In this document: piece by piece, positions 46,991 through 59,219 of the stretch
Layout: each line of letters opens with the position of its first letter
Numbering within the stretch: position 1 is the stretch's first letter
Notes under the pieces: model-generated
Told to the model about the DNA's origin: nothing
The model's input: only the letters and a program-made list of their open reading frames with translations
The model's database searches: none
Assembly: GCF_050003625.1 (NCBI RefSeq)
Contig: NC_134400.1
Coordinates: forward strand, 65,738,126 to 65,802,125
Direction of reading: 5' to 3'
Source: Haematobia irritans
Taxonomy: Eukaryota > Arthropoda > Insecta > Diptera > Muscidae
Length of the DNA stretch: 64,000 nt
Translations under genes and position numbers: made by a program

Positions 46991-47574
46991 AAATTATTGC
47001 TAATGTGTGGAATTTTACTGTTGAGGGTAATGTCTGTGTGAGAACGCGATTTCTCAACTTGAAAAAATGTTTGAAAATTTGTTGAAATTTAGAATTTTTC
47101 AACCTTTCTGTTTATTGGGCTTTTGTCAACGTATTGACAAGTTAAAAGTTCGTCAACTTCATGAGTCATATGCATTTTTGTCGGCGGTGGCTTGACAGCT
47201 AAGCCAATACAAATTTGTCCATTCGGCGGCGGACAATTATCCATAATAAAATCAATTTGAAGTTATTCGAATGGTAATGAGATTAGTTGTACAACCAATC
47301 TTACAATCAAATTTACATTTCATTCAAATTTTCTATAACACTTTGAAATAGATTGATTGTGGGTGAACGGCTTAAAATTTTGGCAAAAATGACAATTATT
47401 AATACATTTTTCTGATTTAAGCCGACATTTTTGATAAATTGGCGGCTAAATTTGAGTCGACATATTCTGCGGCGGCGTCGATTGGCAAAAAATGGTCGGC
47501 GGCGCGACACGGCGGCTTTATTCTCTGGTCATATGCGTCCATTACGTTGAAATGTAACTCAAACAAAAGTATTT
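46991..47574. other. Unassigned sequence with GCGGCGG motifs
   Basis: No credible ORF. It has local GC-rich words (ggcggcggacaatt, ctgcggcggcgtcg, cggcggcgcgacacggcgg) unlike the surroundings. No match elsewhere in the window. Confidence 0.4.
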
Positions 47575-47634
47575 CCCATATTTTAACTTTTTTTGACAAT
47601 AGCATATAACCTACGTACGACCTGATGGTATGTA

Positions 47635-48774
47635 CACGCACAGAAAAACCATGTTTGGACATGGTTGCTGCATCCATTTAATGCTTATATAGAGCATGTA
47701 ATTGCCGCGAAAACCATGTATTTTGTCTTTGTAATAATAGTTTTCGAGCGGAGAAAAATGTATGGTGGCAATAAGCATTTGAATGGTTCTCAAATACCGC
47801 AAACATGTTCTATCATTTAAATGATAGAATTTGAGACCATTAAATGGTCGGGAAACTCATGTACCTGACCATTAAATTTTTTTACTTTTTTACAGGAAAA
47901 AAAAGTATTTTTATAGGTTAAGTATAACCATGTCTAGAACCATTACATGGCCATAAAGACCATTTACATTTTTTCATGACCATTAACTTTTTTGCATCGA
48001 AAATAATTTTATAAAAACATTGAGCAGGTACACACGATTTTCAATTTGCGCGTCAGTCGTGTATTGATTGTTTCTTGGAATGGGCGGAGAATACGGAATT
48101 ACTGCGTTTTGTGTTAATTTATTTACTCAGAAGTGGCAGGTGGTTTTATGTGAACACAAAAAAGGAAAGTGTAATTGAAAAAAATGTACCTGTTTTTGTT
48201 CTGCATTTTGATATATGGTATAATTTATTTTTGTTTACAGTTACATGATGTCTGCATTGATACATTTGATGGGCACGAAGTAAATTTGGAATGATTACTT
48301 ATTGTTGAAATTGAACCAAAATAGAATGTGTAAAAATATGTGGTGTTTGCTTGCACGACATTATAAATACAAATAAACAATGAATTAGTTTATAAATAAA
48401 TAAAAACAAATAAATAAAGTTAATTTTGTGTTTTCTTTTCTCAAGTGGCGTCCTTTTTTCGGCAATGAAAAAAGTTTTTTCATAAAAATCAAAACATTTT
48501 AGGTTGTGACCATGTTCTTTTTACTAGAAGAAAAACATTTTTAATGAATACCATAACATTTTAAATCGTGACCATTGTCTTTTCATTCAAACAAAATTAT
48601 TTTTATCAATATAATAACATTTTAGATGAGGACAATTATATTTTTTTAGAACCATGTTCACTCAGCCAACATGGTTGCAGGTTAAAATGTTACATGGTCG
48701 CCGCAAAAATAGCTCCTATCATATTATTTTGCTCTTCGAATATGATTGTGACAATTATGTTTCTTCTCTGCGTG
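47635..48774 (-). mobile_element. Repeat A, full-length copy (1140 bp)
   Basis: Begins CACGCACAGAAAAACC and ends TTCTTCTCTGCGTG, with TA on each side (ta/cacgc..gcgtg/taat). Its site ggttctagacatggttatac (minus strand, about 47930) is the empty target of the TIR element at 59711-63671. Confidence 0.8.
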
Positions 48775-48889
48775 TAATACTACTTTTATTATGAATAAAA
48801 AACGAAGAACATAGGTTCAAATCTCACCGGCGGTTAATTCTTTTATCCAAAGGTTTTCTGAAAAAATATTACTTTTTTAGACCCTCTAC

Positions 48890-49090
48890 CATAGGATGGG
48901 TGTATATTAACTTTGTTATTCCGTTTGTAATATTGCTCTACGACCCCATAAAGTATATATATTCTGGGTCGTGGTGAAATTCTGAGTCGATCTAAGCATG
49001 TCCATCCGTCCGTCAGTTGAAATCACGCTAACTTCCGAACGATACAAGCTATCGACTTGAAACTTGGCACAAGCAGTTCTTATTGATGTA
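48890..49090 (+). repeat. DINE-1-like repeat piece
   Basis: Contains ccccataaagtatatatatt, ctgggtcgtggtgaaattct, gtcgatctaagcatgtccat and ttgaaacttggcacaag, wording widespread in fly DINE/Helentron repeats. Its inverted partner is at 58062-58262. Confidence 0.65.
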
Positions 49091-50104
49091 CACGCAGAGA
49101 AGAAACATGATTGTCACAATCATATTCGAAGAGCAAAATAATATGATAGGATCTATTTTTGCGGCGACCATGTAACATTTTAACCTGCAACCATGTTGGC
49201 TCAGTGAATATGATTCTAAGAAAAATATAATTGTCCTCATCTAAAATGTTATTACATTGATAAAAAGAATTTTGTTTCTATTAAAAGACAATGGTCACGA
49301 TCTAAAATGTTATGGTATTAGTCAGAAATGTTTTTCTTCTAGTTAAAATAACATGGTCACAACCTAAAATGTTTTGAAAAAACTTTTTTATCGTCGAAAA
49401 ACGGACGCCACTTGAGAAAAGAAAACACAAAATTAATTTTATTTATTGGTTTTTATTTATTTATAAATTAAATCATTGTTTATTTGTATTTATAATGCCG
49501 TTCAAGCAAACATCATATATTTTTACACACTCTATTTTATTTCAATATCAACAATAAGTAATTATTCCATATTTACATCGTGCCCATCAAATGTACAAAC
49601 GCAGACATCATGTAACTGCAAATAAAAATAAATGATCCATATATGAAAATGCAGAGCAAAAAACAGGTAAATTTTTTTCAATTACACTTTCCTTTTTTGT
49701 GTTCACATAAAACCACGTGCCACTTCTGAATAAATAAATTAACACAAAACACAGTAATTCCGTATTCTCCGTCCATTCCAAGAAACAATTAACACACGAC
49801 TGACGCGCAAAATGAAAATCGTGTGTACTGGTTCAATGTTTTTATAAAATTCTTTTCGCTGCAAAAAAATTAAAAAAGTAAATGGTCACGAAAACAATGT
49901 ACATGGTCTTTATGGCCATGTAATGGTTCTAGACATGTCTATACGTAACCTATAAAAATACTTTTTTCCCTGCAAAAAAGGTACATGATTTTCCCAAGCA
50001 TTTAATGGTCTCAAATTCTACCATTCAAATGATAGAACATGTTTACGATATTTGAGAACCATTCAAATGCTTATACGTTTTTATCCGCTTATACATCTTT
50101 CTCC
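49091..50104 (+). mobile_element. Repeat A copy, 3' end replaced by SINE
   Basis: Begins CACGCAGAGAAGAAACATGA and follows the family to about 50104, where the truncated SINE begins. Inverted partner at 57070-58061. Confidence 0.75.
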
Positions 50105-50386
50105 TGCATGCACAATGTCGTGGGTTCGATTCCTGCTTCGACCCAACACCAAAAAGTTTTTCAGCGGTGGATTATCCCACCTCAGTAATGCTGGTGACAG
50201 TTTCTGAGGGTTTCAAAGCTTCTATAAGTGGTTTCAGTGCAATTTGGAACGCCGTTCGCACTCGGCTATAAAAAGGAGGTCCCTTGTCATTGAGCTTAAC
50301 ATGGAATCGGACAGCACTCAGTGATAAGAGAGATATTAACAAATGTAGTATCACAATGGACTGAATATTCTAAGTGAGCCTGATAC
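50105..50386 (+). mobile_element. SINE copy 2, 5' truncated
   Basis: Starts just before the B-box gggttcgattcc and follows the body of copy 1. The CCTAA tail is deleted here, while the inverted partner at 56763-57062 keeps its inner part. Confidence 0.7.
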
Positions 50387-50923
50387 ATTAAAATCTAAGC
50401 TTAACATTTTTATGTAGAATTTAACATATTGTTGAATGAATTTGATTTACTATACAAAAACAACAGAAAGTAAAGAATAACAAAACAACATAAAAATATG
50501 AGCTACCTTCAACAACAATAAACAGGCCTGAGCAACGTGGGATGAGGTGGGTTGATGATGTGAGTACAAACGTAATAAGAGAGAATTTACACATATGTAC
50601 ATATATACAGAATTTATAACCTGAGCAAATAAAGAATTGAAATCGAACCTTACCGCCTTTTTTTCTTTTGAGAAACCTATCAAATAAAAACTTATCCATA
50701 TAAAAAATCATATAAATACCAAGACTCTATCTGACCCTCGGGACTACAGTGGCTGGTGTATAGGACGAGGACGAGTTCTGATTTTCTTACCAGAGTAATA
50801 AAATAGTATTCATTTAAAATACAGCTTATTACGAGGAGTGTAGCTAGAGCCCTTGATATTGACTCAGTTCGATACCGGTTTGCCACGTCCGATTGATTTT
50901 GTTCCTACGGATTACTTAAATCG
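50387..50923. other. Stretch between SINE and gag fragment
   Basis: Present in both arms (partner about 56335-56762). Probably leader of the same gypsy fragment. No primer site or LTR recognised. Confidence 0.35.
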
Positions 50924-51900
50924 GTGCGCAGATCTGAAAACAATTCCCCTTCATTAGTCCGACTTACTAGTGAAATCTCATTAGGTGAAGGCGCTGACGT
51001 AGTAAATTTTTCTCAGAAATTAGAAAGGGTATTGAACATGTCGTCTGGTTATGTGAATAATGGTGATAGTTTCGCTGGTAGTATGCCTGGGACCCAAACT
51101 AATGGGGAACGAGAGGCGGACCCGCTGGGTCAGCTTATGAGGATCATGAGTCAACAGAATTTGGTGTTGTCGAATTGTTTATCTGAAATGGCTAGGATGA
51201 GGGACGACTTTTCTTCTCTGAGCCAACGGGTTACGCAGATTGAGGGACATGTAACGGCGACAAGTGATCTGACTTCTAGTTCTACTCCGGGAAGAGGCGG
51301 GGCTCAGGCCCCCGGTGGTAACGCTAGTCTTCCTCATGGGTATGAGTGGGGACCAGAATGGTACACAGGGTAATTGATATTTCATATGATAGGAGTGAGC
51401 TTGACATAGTATATAGACCTTGGTCGATGGCATATCAAGTTTGACGGAAGTAGAAAAGATATGACGGTGGTCAGTTTTATCTTCCGGATAGAACGAATGC
51501 GTGAGAAATATGATATTTCGTACAACCACCTTTTTAGTGACTTCTACTATCTGGTGTCTCGCAAAGCTGCTAAATGGTATTGGCAGGTGTTAGAGGACCA
51601 TGCTGACGACGTGGATTTCAATTATTTTGCTTTGAAAGGGGAACTTACGGCCCATTTCAAATCATCCGACTCAGACTATGAGGTAATACGGGAGATCGTG
51701 GATTATAAACAACAGCCTGAGTAAACTTTTGAGGAGTTTTATGCAGCAATACACGACCTAACATTCCGCTTACGCAAAAAGATCCCCGAGGAGGAATTGC
51801 TCCATATCATTAGGGGGAACTTGCAAAACAATATCGCATCTCAGATATTTGCTGCAAAAATAGACAATATTGCTGATCTTAAAAAGGTATGTAGAAGTGT
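50924..51900 (+). pseudogene. gypsy Gag fragment, left arm
   Basis: MRRSENNSPSLVRLTSEISL opens 149 codons; a 5-nt deletion at about 51409 breaks the frame. It then continues DLGRWHIKFDGSRKDMTVV, RKAAKWYWQVLEDHADDVDF, LTAHFKSSDSDYEVIREIVD, a TAA at 51722, and FEEFYAAIHDLTFRLRKKIP. The pattern parallels the intact gypsy Gag here (DLEKWKINFDGTGN, ELWYWEF), so it belongs to a related Ty3/gypsy family. Pol is absent. 51900-52084 is non-coding. Confidence 0.8.
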
Positions 51901-52082
51901 TGTGGTTCAATTTTCTTCGATATATATCCCAATAATGGTATCTTACACGGTGGCTAATTTAGGCTGCTCGTCGTAAATTGGGTTGAGTTCTTTCCAACAA
52001 GGATATATCAAACCATAATCATAATTCTTTCGTGTCACAATGAAACAAAATTTTTCTGAAATCCCAAATTTTACCCACAACA

Positions 52083-53019
52083 TAAAGGGTGATTTGTTAA
52101 GAGCTTGATAACTTTTTTTTTAAAAAAAACGCATAAAATTTGCAAAATCTCATCGGTTCTTTATTTGAAACGTTAGATTGGTCCATGACATTTACTTTTT
52201 GAAGATAATTTCATTTAAATGTTGACCGCGGCTGCGTCTTAGGTGGTCCATTCGGAAAGTCCAATTTTGGGCAACTTTTTCGAGCATTTCGGCCGGAATA
52301 GCCCGAATTTCTTCGGAAATGTTGTCTTCCAAAGCTGGAATAGTTGCTGGCTTATTTCTGTAGACTTTAGACTTGACGTAGCCCCACAAAAAATAGTCTA
52401 AAGGCGTCAAATCGCATGATCTTGGTGGCCAACTTACCGGTCCATTTCTTGAGATGAATTGTTCTCCGAAGTTTTCCCTCAAAATGGCCATAGAATCGCG
52501 AGCTGTGTGGCATGTAGCGCCATCTTGTTGAAACCACATGTCAACCAAGTTCAGTTCTTCCATTTTTGGCAACAAAAAGTTTGTTAGCATCGAGCGATAG
52601 CGATCGCCATTCACCGTAACGTTGCGTCCAACAGCATATTTGAAAAAATACGGTCCAATGATTCCACCAGCGTACAAACCACACCAAACAGTGCATTTTT
52701 CGGGATGCATGGGCAGTTCTTGAACGGCTTCTGGTTGCTCTTCACTCCAAATGCGGCAATTTTGCTTATTTACGTAGCCATTCAACCAGAAATGAGCCTC
52801 ATCGCTGAACAAAATTTGTCGATAAAAAAGCGGATTTTCTGCCAACTTTTCTAGGGCCCATTCACTGAAAATTCGACGTTGTGGCAGATCGTAAGTCTAT
52901 TCATGATGAAATGTCAAAGCATACTGAGCATCTTTCTCTTTGACACCATGTCTGAAATCCCACGTGATCTGTCAAATACTAATGCATGAAAATCCTAACC
53001 TCAAAAGAATCACCCTTTA
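52083..53019 (-). mobile_element. mariner deletion derivative, copy 2
   Basis: The element is 52085-53017 (933 bp), TA on both sides. The other arm shows the empty site: ttatatatgttgtgggt at about 55165 has a single TA at the point of insertion. Confidence 0.93.
52192..52845 (-). pseudogene. mariner transposase catalytic domain, copy 2
   Basis: Same 217-aa frame as 27063-27716 with two visible changes (FFKYAVG for FFKDAVG, and RSRGQHLN for RSRVQHLN). Lacks the DNA-binding half. Confidence 0.88.
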
Positions 53020-53252
53020 TATAACACAAGATATCTGTCCGAAACGGTTTTGTCTGTCTGTCAGAGCCTCCCTCCCCTCCTGTAACTCAGCGAGAATACA
53101 GCCATTGTATTTCCTTTTGGCTCGCATACAATTCATGGAAATACCCATATGTGGTACATCAGTCAAAAATTTTTACTCAAACGTATAGTCCTCTCTGATC
53201 ACCAAAAACACAACACCCACACATCATTACATATTAAGCATCTACTCCATCA

Positions 53253-53815
53253 CACGCAGAGAAAAAACATGATTGTCACAATCATATTCGAAGAGCAAAA
53301 TAATATGATAGCAGCTATTTTTGCGGCGACCATGTAACATTTTAACTTGCAACCATGTTGGCTCAGTGAACATGGTTCTAAGAAACAATTGTCCTCATCT
53401 AAAATGTTATTATATTGATAACAAGAATTTTGTTTCCATTAAAAGACAATGGTCACGATTTAAAATATTATGTTATTCGTCAAAAATGTTTTTCTTCTAG
53501 TTAAAAGAACATGGTCACAGCCTAAAATGTTTTGATTTTTATGAAAAAACTTTTTTCGTCGTCGAAAAAAGGACGCCACTTGAGAAAAGAAAACACAAAA
53601 TCAACTTTATTGATTTGTTTTTATGTATTTATAAACTAATTCATTGTTTATTTGTATTTAAAATGTCGTGCAAGCAAACATCACATATTTTTACACAATC
53701 TAGTTTGGTTCAATTTCAACAATAAGTAATCATTCCATATTTACTTCGTGCCCATCAAATGTACAAACGCAGACATCATGTAACTGCAAATAAAAATAAA
53801 TTATACCATAAATCA
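53253..53815 (+). mobile_element. Repeat A 5' half, in the loop
   Basis: Starts CACGCAGAGAAAAAACATGA and follows the family to the tacatgatgtctgcgtttg region (read inverted), then is cut by MITE B sequence. Confidence 0.7.
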
Positions 53816-54178
53816 GTAAAGAAGTATAAAATTATACCTCTTTGATGCAAATTTTAATATAACTTGATGGGGAATAGCCCAAAGTAATCGTGAAAAATCG
53901 CGAAATAATTAGCGGCTAAACCCGAACTTAATATCCACCTTTAAGGTGAGTATTGAGTTCGAGTTTAGCCGCTAAAACCGCTAAAGTGAAAACAATATCA
54001 GTAAGAAAAATGCATGAAATTATACATATTTGTTGCAAATTTTATTATAACTTGATGGGGAAAAGCCCAAAGCAAAATTTCACAAAGTTTGTATTCCTTA
54101 AAATGGATTATTAAAGAAAAGTAATCGTGAAAAAACGATGTTTTTAGCGGCTAAACTCGAACTTAATACCCACCTTTA
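53816..54178. mobile_element. Tandem MITE B: one partial, one complete
   Basis: The complete copy is 53944-54175 (232 bp). Its ends AGGTGAGTATTGAGTTCGAG and the mirror of AGGTGGGTATTAAGTTCGAG make inverted repeats of about 32 bp, and TTA lies on both sides (53941-53943, 54176-54178). A 3-bp TTA duplication suggests a PIF/Harbinger (Tourist-like) MITE. A partial copy (about 53816-53940) ends at the same TTA. Confidence 0.8.
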
Positions 54179-54951
54179 ATAAAGAACATCTCGAGATGTA
54201 GTTACAGTAATCCCTCGATTTATATCGTGATTGGTTCCGGAATTTGACGGCGTTAATCAAAACGACGTAAACCGAATTAAAAAATTGATCATACTTACTC
54301 CTAAGTCCATTTATGTATGTATGTGCGTGTACATAAGAAAAAACTTCAAAAATAAAAGTAATTCAGTAATTTCGGTAAGAAGTTCAAAAAAAAAATGTTT
54401 TGATGCATCATTATTGTACTTACACTGTTAGAAAAATATGTTTTTCATATGTTCCGATATAAACAAAATGTTTTTCGGGCACAATTTTAAAACACACAAG
54501 TGCAAACATGTAATATTCCTAAACTAACAATAATTGTTTGGGACATCTATGTTAATATGTTAGAATATATTATGTTTGGGGCATGAATGTTTCATAAAAT
54601 TCATATGTGTGAATGCAAACACATATAAATTTACAAATTTCGACTAAACATACATATGTTGTGATATTTTATTCAAAGCGACAGAGAGAGTATAGAGAAA
54701 GAAATAGAGATGGAAACCGGGAGAGTTGACGAAAGATATCAACATAACACAGCGAAAGAATCAAAAGATAACAATTTCTGTGAAACCGCTTGTATGTTAT
54801 GTTGTTTCGGAAAACTGTTTTATGATAAGGCCAAAAAGTTGATATGCTTAAGTCTAAATGACAATTTTTGTTCTACATGCTGTTAGTACAAGTAAAAAAA
54901 GAAGAAAAATAAAAGTTTTTATCATTAGGTTTATTGCGGTAGTGAAAGGGT
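54179..54951. other. Loop remainder
   Basis: 54428-54680 is a diverged CATATGTTTGG-type block (tgttagaatatattatgttt). The remainder holds no recognisable gene. Confidence 0.45.
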
Positions 54952-55369
54952 TAATATGTAATGATGTGTGGGTGTTGTGTTTTTGGTGATCAGAGAGGAC
55001 TATACGTTTGAGTAAAAATTTTTGACTGATGTACCACATATGGGTATTTCCATGAATTGTATGCGAGCCAAAAGGAAATACAATGGCTGTATTCTCGCTG
55101 AGTTACAGGAGGGGAGGGAGGCTCTGACAGACAGACAAAACCGTTTCGGACAGATATCTTGTGTTATATATGTTGTGGGTAAAATTTGGGATTTCAGAAA
55201 AATTTTGTTTCATTGTGACACGAAAGAATTATGATTATGGTTTGATATATCCTTGTTGGAAAGAACTCAACCCAATTTACGACGAGCAGCCTAAATTAGC
55301 CACCGTGTAAGATACCATTATTGGGATATATATCGAAGAAAATTGAACCATAACACTTCTACATACCTT

Positions 55370-56334
55370 TTTAAGATCAGCAATATTGTCTATTTTTGCA
55401 GCAAATATCTGAGATGCGATATTGTTTTGCAAGTTCCCCCTAATGATATGGAGCAATTCCTCCTCGGGAATCTTTTTGCGTAAGCGGAATGTTAGGTCGT
55501 GTATTGCTGCATAAAACTCCTCAAAAGTTTACTCAGGCTGTTGTTTATAATCCACGATCTCCCGTATTACCTCATAGTCTGAGTCGGATGATTTGAAATG
55601 GGCCGTAAGTTCCCCTTTCAAAGCAAAATAATTGAAATCCACATCGTCAGCATGGTCCTCTAACACCTGCCAATACCATTTAGCAGCTTTGCGAGACACC
55701 AGATAGTAGAAGTCACTAAAAAGGTGGTTGTACGAAATATCATATTTCTCACGCATTCGTTCTATCCGGAAGATAAAACTGACCACCGTCATATCTTTTC
55801 TACTTCCGTCAAACTTGATATGCCATCGACCAAGGTCTATATTCTTGCGTATGTCAAGCTCACTCCTATCATATGAAATATCAATTACCCTGTGTACCAT
55901 TCTGGTCCCCACTCATACCCATGAGGAAGACTAGCGTTACCACCGGGGGCCTGAGCCCCGCCTCTTCCCGGAGTAGAACTAGAAGTCAGATCACTTGTCG
56001 CCGTTACATGTCCCTCAATCTGCGTAACCCGTTGGCTCAGAGAAGAAAAGTCGTCCCTCATCCTAGCCATTTCAGATAAACAATTCGACAACACCAAATT
56101 CTGTTGACTCATGATCCTCATAAGCTGACCCAGCTGGTCCGCCTCTCGTTCCCCATTAGTTTGGGTCCCAGGCATACTACCAGCGAAACTATCACCATTA
56201 TTCACATAACCAGACGACATGTTCAATACCCTTTCTAATTTCTGGGAAAAATTTACTACGTCAGCGCCTTCACCTAATGAGATTTCACTAGTAAGTCGGA
56301 CTAATGAAGGGGAATTGTTTTCAGATCTGCGCAC
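55370..56334 (-). pseudogene. gypsy Gag fragment, right arm
   Basis: Mirror of 50924-51900. The frame ending at 55885 differs by ADQLGQ versus ADPLGQ, and a second frame (55912-55529) keeps the five bases lost on the left (SELDIRKNIDLGRW). Still broken between 149-aa and 127-aa frames and by the TAA after KQQPE. Confidence 0.8.
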
Positions 56335-56762
56335 CGATTTAAGTAATCCGTAGGAACAAAATCAATCGGACGTGGCAAACCGGTATCGAACTGAGTCAAT
56401 ATCAAGGCCTCTAGCTACACTCCTCGTAATAAGCTGTATTTTAAATGAATACTATTTTATTAATCTGGCAAGAAAAAAGGCGGTAAGGTTCGATTTCAAT
56501 TCTTTATTTGCTCAGGTTATAAATTCTGTATATATGTATATATGTGTAAATTCTCTCTTATTACGTTTGTACTCACATCATCATCCCACCTCATCCCACG
56601 TTGCTCAGGCCTGTTCATTGTTGTTGAAGGTAGCTCATATTTTTATGTTGTTTTGTTATTCTTTACTTTCTATTGTTTTTGTATAGTAAATCAAATTCAT
56701 TCAACAATATGTTAAATTCTACATAAAAATGTTAAGCTTAGATTTTAATAAAATTGTAATTT

Positions 56763-57062
56763 TAGGTTAGGTGACAGCCCGATGTATCAGGCTCACTTAG
56801 ACTATTCAGTCCATTGTGATACTACATTTGTTAATTTCTCTCTTATCACTGAGTGCTGTCCGATTCCATGTTAAGCTCAATGACAAGGGACCTCCTTTTT
56901 ATAGCCGAGTGCGAACGGCGTTCCAAATTGCACTGAAACCACTTATAGAAGCTTTGAAACCCTCAGAAACTGTCACCAGCATTACTGAGGTGGGATAATC
57001 CACCGCTGAAAAACTTTTTGGTGTTGGGTCGAAGCAGGAATCGAACCCACGACATTGTGCAT
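56763..57062 (-). mobile_element. SINE copy 3 (mirror of copy 2)
   Basis: Reads aggttaggtgacagcccg at its tail, then the shared body, to the B-box complement ggaatcgaaccc. Confidence 0.72.
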
Positions 57063-57069
57063 GCGGATA

Positions 57070-58061
57070 AAAACGTATAAGCATTTGAATGGTTCTCAAA
57101 TATCGTAAACATGTTCTATCATTTGAATGGTAGAATTTGAGACCATTAAATGCTTGGGAAAATCATGTACCTTTTTTGCAGGGAAAAAAGTATTTTTATA
57201 GGTTACGTATAGACATGTCTAGAACCATTACATGGCCATAAAGACCATGTACATTGTTTTCGTGACCATTTACTTTTTTAATTTTTTTGCAGCGAAAAGA
57301 ATTTTATAAAAACATTGAACCAGTACACACGATTTTCATTTTGCGCGTCAGTCGTGTGTTAATTGTTTCTTGGAATGGACGGAGAATACGGAATTACTGT
57401 GTTTTGTGTTAATTTATTTATTCAGAAGTGGCACGTGGTTTTATGTGAACACAAAAAAGGAAAGTGTAATTGAAAAAAATTTACCTGTTTTTTGCTCTGC
57501 ATTTTCATATATGGATCATTTATTTTTATTTGCAGTTACATGATGTCTGCGTTTGTACATTTGATGGGCACGATGTAAATATGGAATAATTACTTATTGT
57601 TGATATTGAAATAAAATAGAGTGTGTAAAAATATATGATGTTTGCTTGAACGGCATTATAAATACAAATAAACAATGATTTAATTTATAAATAAATAAAA
57701 ACCAATAAATAAAATTAATTTTGTGTTTTCTTTTCTCAAGTGGCGTCCGTTTTTCGACGATAAAAAAAGTTTTTTCAAAACATTTTAGGTTGTGACCATG
57801 TTATTTTAACTGGAAGAAAAACATTTCTGACTAATACCATAACATTTTAGATCGTGACCATTGTCTTTTAATAGAAACAAAATTCTTTTTATCAATGTAA
57901 TAACATTTTAGATGAGGACAATTATATTTTTCTTAGAATCATATTCACTGAGCCAACATGGTTGCAGGTTAAAATGTTACATGGTCGCCGCAAAAATAGC
58001 TCCTATCATATTATTTTGCTCTTCGAATATGATTGTGACAATCATGTTTCTTCTCTGCGTG
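57070..58061 (-). mobile_element. Repeat A copy, right arm
   Basis: Mirror of 49091-50104, ending TTCTTCTCTGCGTG at 58061. Confidence 0.75.
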
Positions 58062-58262
58062 TACATCAATAAGAACTGCTTGTGCCAAGTTTCAAGTCGA
58101 TAGCTTGTATCGTTCGGAAGTTAGCGTGATTTCAACTGACGGACGGATGGACATGCTTAGATCGACTCAGAATTTCACCACGACCCAGAATATATATACT
58201 TTATGGGGTCGTAGAGCAATATTACAAACGGAATAACAAAGTTAATATACACCCATCCTATG
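58062..58262 (-). repeat. DINE-1-like repeat piece, right arm
   Basis: Mirror of 48890-49090. Confidence 0.65.
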
Positions 58263-58377
58263 GTAGAGGGTCTAAAAAAGTAATATTTTTTCAGAAAACC
58301 TTTGGATAAAAGAATTAACCGCCGGTGAGATTTGAACCTATGTTCTTCGTTTTTTATTCATAATAAAAGTAGTATTA

Positions 58378-59219
58378 CACGCAGAGAAGAAACATAATTG
58401 TCACAATCATATTCGAAGAGCAAAATAATATGATAGGAGCTATTTTTGCGGCGACCATGTAACATTTTAACCTGCAACCATGTTGGCTGAGTGAACATGG
58501 TTCTAAAAAAATATAATTGTCCTCATCTAAAATGTTATTATATTGATAAAAATAATTTTGTTTGAATGAAAAGACAATGGTCACGATTTAAAATGTTATG
58601 GTATTCATTAAAAATGTTTTTCTTCTAGTAAAAAGAACATGGTCACAACCTAAAATGTTTTGATTTTTATGAAAAAACTTTTTTCATTGCCGAAAAAAGG
58701 ACACCACTTGAGAAAAGAAAACACAAAATTAACTTTATTTATTTGTTTTTATTTATTTATAAACTAATTCATTGTTTATTTGTATTTATAATGTCGGGCA
58801 AACAAACACCACATATTTTTACACATTCTATTTTGGTTCAATTTCAACAATAAGTAATCATTCCAAATTTACTTCGTGTCCATCAAATGTATCAATGCAG
58901 ACATCATGTAACTGCAAACAAAAATATCAAAATGCAGAACAAAAAACAGGTACATTTTTTTCAATTACACTTTCCTTTTTTGTGTTCACATAAAACCACC
59001 TGCCACTTCTGAGTAAATAAATTAACACAAAACGCAGTAATTCCGTATTCTCCGTCCATTCCAAGAAACAATCAATACACGACTGACGCGCAAAATGAAA
59101 ATCGTGTGTACCTGCTCAATGTTTTTATAAAATTATTTTCGATGCAAAAAAGTTAAAAATTTAAATGGTCATGAAAAAATGTAAATGGTCTTTATGGCCA
59201 TGTAATGGTTCTAGACATG
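58378..59219 (+). mobile_element. Repeat A, 5' part, cut by the TIR element
   Basis: Begins CACGCAGAGAAGAAACATAA after TA. It is interrupted at ctagacatg; the rest of the same copy is 63672-63946. Confidence 0.8.

Larger units (their letters stand above)
47575..53238. repeat. Left arm of a large inverted repeat
   Basis: Inverted near-copy of 54952-64000. The order outward from the loop is shared: a 220-bp spacer, gypsy gag fragment, SINE, repeat A, DINE-like piece, tRNA-like aggttcaaatctcaccgg, repeat A, and the outer segment ending catattttaac. The left arm alone has the mariner copy (52085-53017), a 5-nt deletion in gag and a loss of about 30 bp in the SINE tail. The right arm alone has the 3.96-kb TIR element. 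The outer end of the right arm is beyond the window. Confidence 0.9.

Noticed and set aside
47313..47802. Small ORFs around 47.3-47.8 kb
   Set aside because: Overlapping frames in several phases over repeat A and unassigned DNA; no domain pattern.
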